DNA of 43,029 nucleotides from Mesorhizobium waimense (lineage in GTDB: Bacteria > Pseudomonadota > Alphaproteobacteria > Rhizobiales > Rhizobiaceae). The translations under genes were made by a program, and so were the position numbers. Where the stretch lies: contig NZ_QZWZ01000049.1 in assembly GCF_003601975.1 (NCBI RefSeq), forward strand, positions 1 to 43,029. Reading direction: 5' to 3'. Each line of letters begins with the position of its first letter. Within the stretch, counting starts at the first letter, position 1. Below, piece by piece: positions 24,566 through 34,335 of the stretch. The notes under the pieces were generated by a model, which saw only the letters and a program-made list of their open reading frames with translations, was not told the origin of the DNA and made no database searches.

Positions 24566-24640
24566 TGGGGTTCGGTAGTCGTCGAATTTCACCTCGTGCT
24601 GCCAGCCGTCGCCCTTAGGCGGCTTCTCGAACACGCTCAC
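24566..24640 (-). pseudogene. Scrap of an ATP-dependent DNA ligase (LigD-like)
   Basis: Read on minus, KPPKGDGWQHEVKFDDYRTP matches the N-terminal adenylation region of LigD-type ligases, in which HEVKFDGYR contains the reactive lysine of KxDG. Here the glycine is replaced by Asp (KFDD). Only about 25 codons are recognisable, and the frame is lost on both sides. Confidence 0.45.
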
Positions 24641-24786
24641 AACGTAAGTCGTTACCGGCTTGTCGGTCATCGGCTTATGCTTCGCATATGGCGGCGCGAG
24701 TCTTACCCAGCCCGCGATTTTCGTCGACCGAAATATCCTTGCCGTTTTCCAGGACCGGTCCATATTCATCGATCGGGAGTACCGTT

Positions 24787-25086
24787 GTGTTGGCCACGAA
24801 AAGTCTGTCGATCGCCTTTCTTGCCGGGATGGCAGTTTGTGTCACCAGCGTCGCCGATGCGCGACCGGACACACGCGTGATGACCTGCGAACAGACGCAG
24901 GCCAAGATCGAAAGCCATCGCTCGGTTGTTCTCACCACTGGCCGCAACACCTACGATAGATACGTCCGCCAGTTCGGCAACGAATGCGACTATCCGGACG
25001 TGCCGACCGCCGCCTCGGTCCCGACACACGACGGTCAATGCCGCGTCTATCGGTGTATGGAACCGAGCTTCAATCGATCTCCTTGA
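24787..25086 (+). CDS. Small secreted Cys-containing protein, Rhizobiales family of unknown function
   Basis: The protein is 99 aa from GTG 24787, with GGGAG seven bases upstream. A TTG follows directly, and longer starts run into unrelated decay sequence. The signal peptide is SLSIAFLAGMAVCVTSVADA. The mature part has RVMTCEQTQAKIESHRSVVL, TTGRNTYDRYVRQFGNECD and DGQCRVYRC, with four cysteines likely to form two disulfides. I recall similar proteins in Bradyrhizobium and Mesorhizobium annotated as hypothetical. It is one of the undamaged genes in this region. Confidence 0.75.
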   Translation: MLATKSLSIAFLAGMAVCVTSVADARPDTRVMTCEQTQAKIESHRSVVLTTGRNTYDRYVRQFGNECDYPDVPTAASVPTHDGQCRVYRCMEPSFNRSP

Positions 25087-25117
25087 GATTCGCTTCACAC
25101 CATCGTACATGGCGCTT

Positions 25118-25270
25118 CTATTTCGCAGCCATTTTTGAACCCAATTTCAGTGCCTTCGTTTTCCTCTCGCGCACCTGGTAGGCCTCCCGGCCTTCAATAC
25201 CGATGCGACTGGTCGATCGGATAACGCCGCTGCTGACACGCGCTACGCCAGTCGACAGGTTGCCGCTCAT
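25118..25270 (-). CDS. 50-aa ORF translationally coupled to gltS
   Basis: The ATG at 25270 overlaps the gltS stop as ATGA. The peptide begins MSGNLSTGVARVSSGVIRS and ends with a Lys-rich tail, KALKLGSKMAAK. There is no hydrophobic segment or signal peptide. Third codon positions are mostly G or C in the first 35 codons, as in genes. It is unrecognised; an overlapping stop/start is the main support, and it may be chance. Confidence 0.4.
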   Translation of the reverse strand: MSGNLSTGVARVSSGVIRSTSRIGIEGREAYQVRERKTKALKLGSKMAAK

Positions 25271-26528
25271 TCGACCGCCTTTGTCGGAAAACAGTGCCCT
25301 GCGATGCCCAGTGCCTTCATGTCGAAAAGTGGCAACGCCAAGAATGCCTTCGCAACGAGAGCATTAGCAAGATCAACGAAGAACGATCCGGCCAGAGTGA
25401 TCAGCAAGAACGCCTTCGGGGCTGGACCGTAACGGCGCGCCACCTCGTCCATGGCCGCCATCGCGACGGGCATTGAAGATATCCCGAAGCCGAGGAAACC
25501 ACCGACCGTAACCGCTGCCTCATAGTCCCGGCCCAGCAACCGGAACAGAATGAAATAGGCAATCGCCACGATGACGATGATCTGCAGCAGTACGTTGACA
25601 AAAAGTGGTCCGAGGATAGCGGCAACGGCAATCAGCTTTGTGCTCATGACGCTGAGCACCAGAAACAGGTTCAGAGCGACCTCGCCGCCTTTTTGAATCG
25701 GATCGAAGTCCGGCCGGATGCGAGTCCAGTCAACAAGGTTCGTCAGGAAAACTCCCGCGAGCATCGCCGACAGGAAGCCAAGTAGCAATAATCCTTCGTC
25801 CTTGGCCCAGCTATTGAGCTTGTCGCCAAGAAAGACCGACACTGCAATGATCAGGATGGTCGCCAGTATACCCTCAAGGTTCCCGCGATCCTCCTGAACT
25901 GCTGCCGGCGCCTCCCATTGCGCCTCGGCGAAGGAGATCTCGGTCTGCGGTGCCGCAACCGGGGAGAGTTTGTGACGCCGATCAGCCAGCCGGTAATGGT
26001 CCGACACCAGTGCGCCGGTGATGACCGCAAGAGTCGCCGCGCCGGCTCCGACCGCTTGCGCGTTCTGAAGCCCTACGCCCTCCGCCTCCTTCGTCCAGGC
26101 AAGTGCCGTTCCTGGCCCACCAACGAAGGAAAGGCTCCCAGCAAGGAGCCCGTAGGTGTGCACCCCAAGCCGTCGCGACACCGATGCCAACCAGATTCTG
26201 GCAGACCAGCCACTGTCACCGCACAGAGGATGACCAATGGACGGCCACCGGCTCGCGGCGCTTTCAACTTCGCCGACAGGCCGATCGTTGTGAAGAAGAC
26301 AAGCAACAGAAGATCGCGGAGCTTTGTGCCGAAGGCGACCTCGGTTCCGAACATGACCTGAGCAAGGAGAACGAGCGGAGCCACTATCATGGCACCGATC
26401 ACGGCGTTGGGCATGTCGATGCGTTTCAGCACTGGAACCATTTGACGGATGCGGGTCCCCGCGACCAACGCGATCAGACCAATGATCAACGTTGCAAGTT
26501 CCGAGAATTTAACATGGTCCGCGGCCAT
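25267..26528 (-). pseudogene. gltS: Sodium/glutamate symporter GltS with two frameshifts
   Basis: The N-terminal part (MAADHVKFSELATLIIGLIA, with GGGGGATT upstream) runs in one frame to VTVAGL near 26210. A short stretch in a second frame reads QNLVGIGVATAWG. A third frame continues VHTYGLLAGSLSFVGGPGTA to the end. Together they rebuild a GltS of about 420 aa with its TM helices and two inverted halves. The two indels are within about 60 bp. As it stands the product is cut after roughly 105 codons. The C-terminal half still has a long clean frame (307 codons), so the damage is recent. Confidence 0.85.
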
Positions 26529-26728
26529 CGGCTCAATCCCCCGTCGAAGCTCTGCGAGCGCTTCCATCATCGTCACCACCAATCTCGCTTTGGCGATTGG
26601 CTGAACGTCTTTCGGCGATGCAAAAATAACAACTGCACTGCTCGGCCAGCTTACCTCCAATGCGAGATCATCGAGACCGGAAAACCCCTTCGCGTTTCGA
26701 TCCCACGTGCGAGGCCGCTCCCAGATCA

Positions 26729-27737
26729 CTAGCCAAGGCGGGGAGATGGCACACCAACCCGGATCAATCTCGAAAAATCCGGCGACAGGCCCGACTTCCG
26801 AGCACGGTCGTCTATGTGTGCCAACTCCCGCAAGGTCGACAACGGCAAGCGGGTGTCGAGCGCACCCCGGTCGTACGCATACTCGGGAAGATAGCCGTTG
26901 ACGATAAGGCGCCAGTCGAGGGGAACGGCGTCGCCGACCGCTCGCATCATCTTGACGATCGTCGTCGTGCAGTTCGTCGTGATGGAATTATAGAATGCAG
27001 GCTTCGTGGAAAGCGCATTTGCGTCCGAGACGTATTCCAGCAGAAGCGCCCGGGCCGCGTCAGGCGACGCTTTCATGCGATAGATCTGGACATCCTCTCC
27101 CCGAACATTTGACCTGACGCCGACGACGTCTCGCTCGTCGGCCGCGATAATGACCAGGGGACTGCTCTTGAACAGGTCCGCTATGGGCGAAAACTCGCCA
27201 CCGATACGACGCCGCACCTCAATGGACCAGGCAAGATATTCACCGTCGGAGAAGCCGAAGCTCATGAAGACATGGGCCATTTTCGGTCCAGCCCAATAGG
27301 ACATCAAGAGGTCGGCGCGCTGAACGGTGGAAAGGTCGTAGGTCCGGCTTGTCCAACGTTCGGTGAAATCGGTGTCGCTGCGCCATTCGAAGTCGCGCAC
27401 GTCTTTCAGCATCAACAGGTTTCCGTCGCGGGTGCCGGTTACCTGGCTGGGCCACATCTGGCGCCCAGTCGGCGTCGCCCAAAGGCTTGATGGTGCTCCA
27501 CCAAACCAGAACCGCAGCGAACGCAGCGAGAAACAGGACGAACGCCCTGAAGCGAAGACGGCTGAAGAGGGCAATGACGGTGCCGATTCCGAACAAGATG
27601 AAAAGGGCGCAGGCCACAGCCCGTCCAAGCTCTGCCGAGGGCAGGCGGTACCAGATGGCAAGTCCGGCCCAGGCGGTCAAAATTGCAACGGCTAACGAAA
27701 GGAGGATGGCGAGCGATATCCGAGCGATGCGATGCAT
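26729..27737 (-). pseudogene. DUF4105 membrane/periplasmic protein with one frameshift
   Basis: The start MHRIARISLAILLSLAVAIL follows GGAAGGGAA. Three TM helices (residues about 5-25, 38-58 and 65-82) run into WWSTIKPLGDADWAPDVAQ; near 27441-27450 the frame shifts and continues VTGTRDGNLLMLKDVRDFEW. The rest has AHVFMSFGFSDGEYLAWSIE and FYNSITTNCTTTIVKMM, the DUF4105 pattern with its conserved Cys and His of a papain-like fold. Expected full length is about 335 aa. The role of the family is not well known. Confidence 0.8.
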
Positions 27738-27890
27738 TCATTTCCCTTCCAGCCAGATGGGAACAGCAGAAGCGTCGCTTCAGGTATGGGCTCGCTCTCC
27801 GCCCTCTGAATGCCATTCTCACGGAACGTTCAAACAACTTAGAGATGAGGCATCAATAAGCTTCGCTGCCGCCTTGACTTCGTTGAACCG

Positions 27891-29186
27891 CTATTTCTTG
27901 CACCCTTTTGTGGATGCTGCAGGCAGGTTGCAATTCTTGCTGCCAGCATTCGTTTTCTTACTGCTTAGCGAGCCGGTCAGGTTCTCGACCTCATTGCCGT
28001 AGTTTTCCCTGGTGTTCTGATCGACCACTGCAACGGGTGCCGAAATCACCAACCCTACAGCGCTGCCAGCCGCAGCCGCCGCGCCGGTCGTCGCTTGCAC
28101 GATCGTGTCGCCAAGGCCCACCCTGCTGTCGGTCAAGGTCTGGCCGGCAGCCATCCGCGCCCCAATCAATTGCACGATCTGCGGTGATGACGCGAACTTG
28201 CCGTGATTCAGACTGTCGCCGGATTTGACCTTCGTCAGGTCGATGACGGTCACATTGTTGCTGGCAAGGTCTTCCTTGTATGGAGCCTCTTCCGGATTGA
28301 TAGAGCCGAGCCGGGGGATGTTGCCCCAGACCCGTCTAGAAAATGCAAGCGCCCGGTCATCCTGCGAGACAAAGAGGGTGAACTGGGGGTGCTGTTTGCC
28401 CATGTCGGCAATCTGAGTGCGAAACACGTCGACATCGACGTCAGGCGCGGCCAGCATGACGTTCTTGAACTTTGCCGGCAGGCCGCCATTGCGGATGGCC
28501 ATCTGGCGCAAGGATTCCAAGGCAAGCCAATTACCCATCGAATGGGCGAGGATCGAAACCTCTTTTACGTCGGGATCGTGCGCCAGGTATTGGAACAGCG
28601 TCTCGAGCGCATCTCGCGTGTAGTTGGTGCTCTCGCGATCGTAGCCATAGGCCAGCGTACTGCCTCGGGAAGGCCATGTGACCAAAATCGGAGCGCTGTC
28701 GGTGCCGGTATCCTTGGCGATCTGCGCAAAGCGATAAAGGGAGTCCTCGAAGCGGTTGTTGAAGCCATGGATGAAAACCAGAACGCTGTGGTCCGGGCTC
28801 TTCTTGACAGAGGCGTGTAGCCACTCCTTCGCGCCATCCCGTGTTAGTTCTTCGGCTTTCACCACCGCGAAATCGGTTGCAGGGTTTGACGGCAGCTTCT
28901 TGGGCCAGGCGACCTCGCCGACCTTGCGCACCGACGCCGATGGGATCGACACCGTAACGTCCGCGAATGAAGGAGCCAGTCCGCGCTCGCCCGTATACAT
29001 CTCGGCCGGATTGGCAGAGCGAGCGCGCGTCGTCGTCACCAGCATCTCCACCTTGCTGGATGACGGGGACGTATCGGCTACGGGTAACAACACGTTCGTG
29101 GGACGAGATGCACAGCCCCACAGCAGGCCAACCAACGCTGACGCCAACAAGACGTGGCTGAGGCACCTGATTTTGGACAGGCTCAC
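27891..29186 (-). CDS. DUF900-family alpha/beta hydrolase lipoprotein
   Basis: The protein is 431 aa from GTG 29186 (SLSKIRCLSHVLLASALVGL), with GGAG nine bases upstream; a TTG five codons earlier is weaker. VGLLWGCASRP is a lipoprotein-like signal with C25, although Trp at -2 is unusual. The hydrolase core has VLVFIHGFNNRFED (oxyanion region), TWPSRGSTLAYGYDRES, the nucleophile elbow LAHSMGNWLALESLRQ, and LAAPDVDVDVF with a likely acid. A ~60-residue Ala-rich and Lys-rich C-terminal tail follows the domain. It would act in the envelope on an unknown ester. A related, broken gene lies at 38166-39263. Confidence 0.8.
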   Translation of the reverse strand: MSLSKIRCLSHVLLASALVGLLWGCASRPTNVLLPVADTSPSSSKVEMLVTTTRARSANPAEMYTGERGLAPSFADVTVSIPSASVRKVGEVAWPKKLPSNPATDFAVVKAEELTRDGAKEWLHASVKKSPDHSVLVFIHGFNNRFEDSLYRFAQIAKDTGTDSAPILVTWPSRGSTLAYGYDRESTNYTRDALETLFQYLAHDPDVKEVSILAHSMGNWLALESLRQMAIRNGGLPAKFKNVMLAAPDVDVDVFRTQIADMGKQHPQFTLFVSQDDRALAFSRRVWGNIPRLGSINPEEAPYKEDLASNNVTVIDLTKVKSGDSLNHGKFASSPQIVQLIGARMAAGQTLTDSRVGLGDTIVQATTGAAAAAGSAVGLVISAPVAVVDQNTRENYGNEVENLTGSLSSKKTNAGSKNCNLPAASTKGCKK

Positions 29187-29448
29187 AAGACAATTCTCCA
29201 AACCTATCCCCTCGTTCCGAAGCCGTACTAAAAGCGGAATGCACGCTCGAAAACTGTCCGTTCTGCGTTACCTTATAGCTGAAGCCGCCGTCCCGATAGT
29301 CGGTGTCGCGCATCTCATAGCCAGGATGGTCGACATCGTTGGCGTCGAGTTGTAACCGACTATTCCCCTGTCTCTGTTAGACAACTGCTACCAAAAACAA
29401 TAAAAGGTTGGGCATTTGCCTAGGCTCTAGAAACCATGCCGCCGACTT

Positions 29449-29711
29449 TTACTTGATGCGGGCAACGCCACCCGAAATATCTATCGTTTCCGAGCCGGTC
29501 AGGGCCTCGAATCACCATTAGGCCACGTGACGAAACAGCCTTTCGGGCGGAATTCCACGGTTTCGCCGGCCCGCCGCGTCAACTTCGTCTTGCCGCTGCC
29601 TTCCGTCACGATCAGCGTGCGAATCTTAGTATCCTTGTTGACCACGATGGCGGCCGAGGCCGAACGCTCCAAGGCAAGAACAGCGATAGCGACGACGAGC
29701 GACTTCCACAT
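29449..29711 (-). pseudogene. Small secreted protein with a C-terminal frameshift
   Basis: The frame starts MWKSLVVAIAVLALERSASA, a signal peptide. The mature part is VVNKDTKIRTLIVTEGSGKT and VEFRPKGCFVTWPNGD. The frame then stops after DSRP, but one base over it reads ALTGSETIDISGGVARIK followed by TAA at 29449. The two parts form one continuous ~85-aa protein of a Rhizobiales family. The single indel is at about 29500-29505. Function unknown. Confidence 0.75.
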
Positions 29712-29916
29712 TTTACAATATCAGTGTTTCCACACCGCCTCTGTTGCTTTTCGCAAGGCTTTCTCGCCCGTTGCAATGAGCTGTCACAGCCGCTTCCTGC
29801 TGGCGGATGAACTCGTCAGTCTTCAAGCCTCGAATGGGATGGGCACAACTTCGCTAAAACTCATTCAGCAGGGCCAGGATTGGCAACAGGGCGGGCGGTT
29901 TCAAATTGAAGCTAGT

Positions 29917-30873
29917 CTAGTCACCAGTCACCTGCCATTTGTCATCGGGATTGAACAGCTTTATCCCTCCGGCCACAGCCTCCGTGTTTGGCCCTAGATC
30001 GGCCTCGTAGACAATACCTTGCTGATTGACCTCAAAGGTTTTGACGCCCGTCTCAGCATATTTCACAGGCCAGGCCAGAAGCGCGAAACCGGCGATCATG
30101 TTGCCGTTGATGATGTAGTTGTAGGCGCCGCCGGCGATATTTTTGCCCTGACCATTGAGGATGCGGAAGCGATAACCAAAATAGCCATCGCCTTTCTTGG
30201 CCTTGTCGAGAGCTGCCTGGTTGATGAAGTCGCCTGCGGGACTAATGCCATTGGCTTCGTCGGACGGCCAATATAGTCCGTCGGTCAGGCCCTCGCTGCT
30301 GGCCAGCTTCTGGGCGTACTCCAGCACGCCATCGCCATCGCGGTCTTCCGCGGCGTAATCACGTTGAGCGTCGACATAGGCACGGACCGTTTCGATTGCC
30401 GCGATCTCATTTTCACCGACGCGCCGGTTGATGATCTCTTCGATGCCAGCATAGGTATCGAAAGCCCATTTGCCGTCTTTACCCTTCACGATAGGGAACG
30501 GCAGGGGCCATAGCTTGTCGCCAATGTCGAGTTCCTTGCGGTCGCCAAGATCGCGCACGATCACTGTTTTGGCAGCACCTTGCTTGATCTGCGCGTAGGT
30601 ATCCATCACGCCTTCGCTTGTCCGCAGCTTCGCGGCATCCAGCCCAAGCAATGCCGCCAGTCCGTCGAAATCGTCCTTCGCCAGGACCGCTTTGAACGCT
30701 TCCACCGCCGCTGAGGGATCATCGAAAAGCGGCGGATCGTTCTTGGCCACGTAGTCAGTGAGGCTCTGCTCCTCCTGCGCGCTGACAAAATTTGCAGAAC
30801 CCGCGCCAATGCCCAAGATCATTCCGACACCGAGCAGCGAACGTAGAACAAGACTCCGGACGCACGTTTTCAT
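29917..30873 (-). CDS. DUF2950 periplasmic protein
   Basis: The protein is 318 aa from MKTCVRSLVLRSLLGVGM, with AGAGGAAAACC upstream and a cleavable signal ending VSA-QEE. The body has SAAVEAFKAVLAKDDFDGLA, DGKWAFDTYAGIEEIINRR, YAAEDRDGDGVLEYAQKL and GYFGYRFRILNGQGKNIAGG, the DUF2950 signature. AEDRDGDGVLEYA resembles a calcium-loop motif, but this is unproven. It follows the DUF3300 gene by 26 bp on the same strand, a pairing I recall from other proteobacteria, so they are presumably one operon with a shared envelope function. Confidence 0.9.
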   Translation of the reverse strand: MKTCVRSLVLRSLLGVGMILGIGAGSANFVSAQEEQSLTDYVAKNDPPLFDDPSAAVEAFKAVLAKDDFDGLAALLGLDAAKLRTSEGVMDTYAQIKQGAAKTVIVRDLGDRKELDIGDKLWPLPFPIVKGKDGKWAFDTYAGIEEIINRRVGENEIAAIETVRAYVDAQRDYAAEDRDGDGVLEYAQKLASSEGLTDGLYWPSDEANGISPAGDFINQAALDKAKKGDGYFGYRFRILNGQGKNIAGGAYNYIINGNMIAGFALLAWPVKYAETGVKTFEVNQQGIVYEADLGPNTEAVAGGIKLFNPDDKWQVTGD

Positions 30874-30899
30874 GGTCGGTTTTCCTCTCGCCAAAAGTT

Positions 30900-32273
30900 T
30901 TAACGCCTGCGCCCGCCACCGCCGCGCCCACCGCCGCCCTTCCTGCCACCGCTCGGCCTGATCATCTTGTGGCCGCCGCCGCCGCTGCTGCGAATTCCGC
31001 CTCCCATGCTCCTCGCACCTCGGTTAGAGGCAATCTGCTGGCGTTTTCCGGAGCTGACGTTGCCAAGGCCCGAAGGCTTCCTCGGCCTGTTGTCCACCCT
31101 CATTGCTGGCTTCGGCTTGCCAACCGCGCGATTGATTTTCCCCGACGCCTTGGCGGCAGGGCGGTCATTCTTTCGTGCCGAAGCAATTGGCTTGGTGTTG
31201 GTTGGCTTTTTGAAATCCGGCCTTGACCCCGGCGGCCGGTTTTTCAAACCCTCTCTGATTTCGCGTTGGCGAACGTCCTTCACCTTGCCGGACTTTCCGG
31301 CCAGTGTGCTCATCCGGTCCTTTTTGAGATCGGACGCCTTGTTGCGCATACTGTTGCGATCGTTCGTTTTGACCCGGTCGCGCATGCTCGTTTTGTCGAA
31401 GTTGGCGAACTGGTTCCTGTCGAAATTTAGTTTCGATCGGTCGACGTTTTTCCAGTCCACGTCGTTGAAATTGACCTTGCCGTTTATGTTGTTGAAGCAA
31501 TTGTTGCAGTCGATATTGATATCATTGCCGTCCCAGCGGCCCCCCCACACGCCCCCACCATTCCAATCCACCGCCGCTGCCCAGACGGCACCAGTCACGA
31601 AGGCCGCGAAATAGGGCGCAGTGGGATAATAATAACTTGGGTAGGGGTCGGGATAATAGGAGATCGGAGCGACCGGATAGTCGACGGCATAGAGCATTTG
31701 CGGCTCATACCGTGGAACATAGACCTTATCTGCGCTAGCGGACCGGATGACCACATTGTCGTTCTCCTCGACAACCTCGATCTTGTCATCGGACTTGATC
31801 ACACCTTTGGCGACAGCCGTGTCGCGCAACTGCTGAATAGCGACCAGAACGTCTTTTTGCTGATACGTCAGTGCGTCGCCAAGCGTCTGGGTCCAATCCA
31901 GATCGTCACTCATCATTTTGACGATGTCGGGATAGTTGAGCAGTGAGATGACGCTGCCGTCCCAGCTTTCCTTCGGTTTCAGGCCTGGCTTCTTGGCGAC
32001 CTGGTCCAAAAACCGGTTCGCCTCCACGATCTGCAATGGATAAAGCGACGCTTCGGAAATCACCGCGACAAGTTCATCGGGGTAGAGCGCAATTCGCGCT
32101 ACCAGGATTTCGAGTTCATCCTCTTCGAGCGGTTCGGGGGCTTGGGTTGCCGCTGCGCTCGCTGTAGCAGCGGCTTTATCCTGAGCAATCGCGAAAGAGG
32201 CCGGACCGAAGCACATCAAGAATGCCATTATGGCCACAGTGCCAACAGGCCAACGAGGAAACTTGATCTCCAT
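30900..32273 (-). CDS. DUF3300 secreted protein with a long basic Asn- and Gly-rich tail
   Basis: The protein is 457 aa after GGAGGGACGGC. The signal peptide ends near FAIAQDK. The DUF3300 domain covers LEILVARIALYPDELVAVI, NYPDIVKMMSDDLDWTQTLG and VYVPRYEPQMLYAVDYP, to about residue 215, then a Tyr/Pro-rich hydrophobic patch (SYYPDPYPSYYYPT). The last 200 residues are low complexity: an Asn/Asp-rich segment (NDINIDCNNCFNNINGKVNF), then Arg/Lys/Pro, then Gly/Arg ending GGGGRGGGGRRR. Such a tail could bind anionic polymers such as nucleic acid, peptidoglycan or LPS. It heads the DUF3300-DUF2950 operon. Confidence 0.9.
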   Translation of the reverse strand: MEIKFPRWPVGTVAIMAFLMCFGPASFAIAQDKAAATASAAATQAPEPLEEDELEILVARIALYPDELVAVISEASLYPLQIVEANRFLDQVAKKPGLKPKESWDGSVISLLNYPDIVKMMSDDLDWTQTLGDALTYQQKDVLVAIQQLRDTAVAKGVIKSDDKIEVVEENDNVVIRSASADKVYVPRYEPQMLYAVDYPVAPISYYPDPYPSYYYPTAPYFAAFVTGAVWAAAVDWNGGGVWGGRWDGNDINIDCNNCFNNINGKVNFNDVDWKNVDRSKLNFDRNQFANFDKTSMRDRVKTNDRNSMRNKASDLKKDRMSTLAGKSGKVKDVRQREIREGLKNRPPGSRPDFKKPTNTKPIASARKNDRPAAKASGKINRAVGKPKPAMRVDNRPRKPSGLGNVSSGKRQQIASNRGARSMGGGIRSSGGGGHKMIRPSGGRKGGGGRGGGGRRR

Positions 32274-32637
32274 TGCCGTCCCTCCAAAGGATGTGAACCT
32301 GGTTGTCAGCGATGTTCTGTCGCCGAGTCCGGGCGAATTGTTCTTGCCTTAGGAGACCGTAGCGCATTGCATGCCGATGCGGAAGGTAGTTAACTGTATG
32401 CTACGTGCAGATCTTGGAAACCTGTCCGCGGATCAGTCGATATCGAGGCCATCTTTCGGATCGATGTCCGCGTCAGATAATTGCGTTCGAGGGCGCGGCG
32501 CGGATGACCGGCTGGATCCCAACGATGAGGTCTCGCTGGGCGTAGAAGGAGGCTTCCGACCGGCGACTTCGATGGCGATCGGCCAGGCCTTACTCGGCTG
32601 CTTCAGCGGAGCGGAATACACTAGGCTGAATCGACAT
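32274..32637. other. Upstream region of the DUF3300 operon
   Basis: No gene is seen. The first ~100 bp should hold the promoter of the DUF3300-DUF2950 operon. The rest adjoins an IS5 fragment. Confidence 0.35.
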
Positions 32638-32905
32638 TCATCGCATCCATAACATGGCGCAAGCGATTTGAATGAAGCTGAGGAGTATAGGGCGCGTCGG
32701 TCGTTGCGTGTTGCGATCCGTCTGTTGAAACAACGTTCGATGAGCAAGGCGGGCGCCTGTGTGACATCGCCGCGCTGGCCGGGCGTCAAGATCAATCGTA
32801 GTGGGCGCCCTTGGCCGTCCACCGCCATATGAATCTTGGTGGTCAGTCCACCTCTGGAGCGCCCAAAGCCTGGTTTTGGTCCCCCCCTTTTCCGCAATGA
32901 GGAGA
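32638..32905 (-). mobile_element. IS5-family (IS427-type) transposase C-terminal remnant
   Basis: On minus, GFGRSRGGLTTKIHMAVDGQ and LTPGQRGDVTQAPALL are the middle of an IS5-family DDE transposase. A second frame ends LLSFIQIACAMLWMR with TGA at 32638, the usual C-terminus. The portion between is shortened, so the catalytic core is deleted. The N-terminal third is missing. An inactive relic, distinct in sequence from the IS5 copy at 41.5 kb. Confidence 0.75.
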
Positions 32906-33250
32906 TCCGGCATATGCGGAAAGTATCGCTGGCGGCCCTGACGATGTTGGCGGCATATTCTCCGGCCAATGCAGCTCGATCTGCCACGGCAAGCACCGGC
33001 CTGTGAAACCAATCATCGTTAAGACGATAAACTGCGGAACCAGCGTACCCGCCCAGATCGTTTTTGTCTGCCAGCCGACGTTCGATCCCGTCGATTGGCC
33101 ATCCCATTGACCATTGGTTCGTGTTGTCCCCGATCCTACCGGACCGAGCCGGCAGCGGAACGTAAGTTACCTGGAGGGCATTTTTTGCCACCATCCCATG
33201 ATGGCATGCGGGACATCAATGTGTCGCGACAGGCCGGGCAGCGCGCCACG
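32906..33250. other. Stretch without a recognisable gene
   Basis: An open minus-strand frame starting at 33194 runs into the IS5 remnant but resembles nothing known and is probably a chance frame. No repeats or structured elements noted. Confidence 0.35.
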
Positions 33251-33691
33251 CTAGTAACAATTACCGGAATCCGCTTCCCTGGGCGAGCAGGGCCGATAGG
33301 ACCCGTTTGAGTGATAGCCATTGTCGTAATGGCGGTCGGTATAATAGCGGTCGCTGTAATGCCGATCGCCGTAATACGGATCGCCGTAATACGGATCTCC
33401 GTAGTAGTCACCACCTTGGTAATACCCACCATAGTAGCCGTTGTTGTTGGCGAGCACGCTGCCGAGCAGAACTCCGGCGACAAAAGCGCCGCCGGGGGCC
33501 AAGTCGTTGTGCCGGTGGTGGTGGTGGCGGTAGCCGCGGTAGCCCCTGTACCAGCCATCCCGAATGTGGATGACATCAGAGTGCGCGCTTTGTGCCCTGG
33601 GCACGAAGACCGGAGCGGCGTCAACGGAAACAGTACTCGTCAGTGCAAAAGTTGCGACCAGGCAGGTCGCTATGCCTGACAGGAATCTCAT
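33251..33691 (-). CDS. Secreted Tyr/Gly/His-rich repeat protein
   Basis: The protein is 146 aa from MRFLSGIATCLVATFALT, with a signal peptide ending near VDA-APVF. The mature region has the His run RHHHHRHND and a hydrophobic turn PGGAFVAGVLLGSVLANN. Next comes a tandem repeat based on YYGDP (YYGDPYYGDPYYGDRHYSD), in DNA a 15-bp unit around 33330-33410. The C-terminus YRPCSPREADSGNCY has two cysteines. The Gly-turn followed by Tyr repeats resembles small exported proteins of Rhizobiales (BA14K-like in style, not clearly homologous). Metal or surface binding is a guess from composition. Confidence 0.65.
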   Translation of the reverse strand: MRFLSGIATCLVATFALTSTVSVDAAPVFVPRAQSAHSDVIHIRDGWYRGYRGYRHHHHRHNDLAPGGAFVAGVLLGSVLANNNGYYGGYYQGGDYYGDPYYGDPYYGDRHYSDRYYTDRHYDNGYHSNGSYRPCSPREADSGNCY

Positions 33692-34335
33692 GATCGCGTC
33701 CTCGCTGGTGGCAATGTTTACCGTATGCGAAACATCGTCATTACCTAGGTGGAACGTCGCCGATCCAGAATTGTTCCAGACACCTGGAAATTGTCTCAAG
33801 CCGCTCCGAAACTTTGACGGGCAGACGAGGCCGCCGTCGATCGGCACCTTGTAACGGACCGGATTTGGCCAGCTTGGTGCGGCCGGATGTCGGCGGAATG
33901 GTCTTCCCTTGCCCTGCCCAACCGTTCTATTTCAAGCGAATAGCAAAACAGGCTGAACAGAACCAGCAGGACAGGCATGGTCGTGGCTATACGACCAAAG
34001 GCGCATCGCTGCGTCGAGGATAGTTCAGCATGACCAGCAATAACATCCGGTACGTCAAGAAAAATGGAGTCGATTTCGGCGGCAACCTTTCCCGTTAGGA
34101 AATGCAACTTCAACGTACGATTGGTCGGAGAGGCAGGAGCAGAATTGCTAAATGACGATGCCGCCATGAGATCGCGTCTCAATCATCCGCCACCACGGTA
34201 GACTGGTGATCTTTCGGCACTAGGGCCGGTGGCCCCACGGTACTTACCGTTAGTTATGTGGCGCGTCGAAACGGCCATGCTAAAGTAATGCCGAGATTCG
34301 CACCACTCGGCAGGGGTGTTTTGCAAGGGGACGTC
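33692..34335. other. 640-bp region with only a possible micro-ORF
   Basis: No recognised gene. On minus, an ATG at 33978 opens MPVLLVLFSLFCYSLEIERL, which resembles the micro-ORF at 35867; the frame then runs on to 33796 with no further resemblance. The right end holds the promoter of the next gene. Confidence 0.4.

Noticed and set aside
32906..33194. N-terminal part of the 253-codon minus frame that runs into the IS5 remnant
   Set aside because: No homology recognised, no ribosome site, and the frame changes character at the IS edge; treated as chance.
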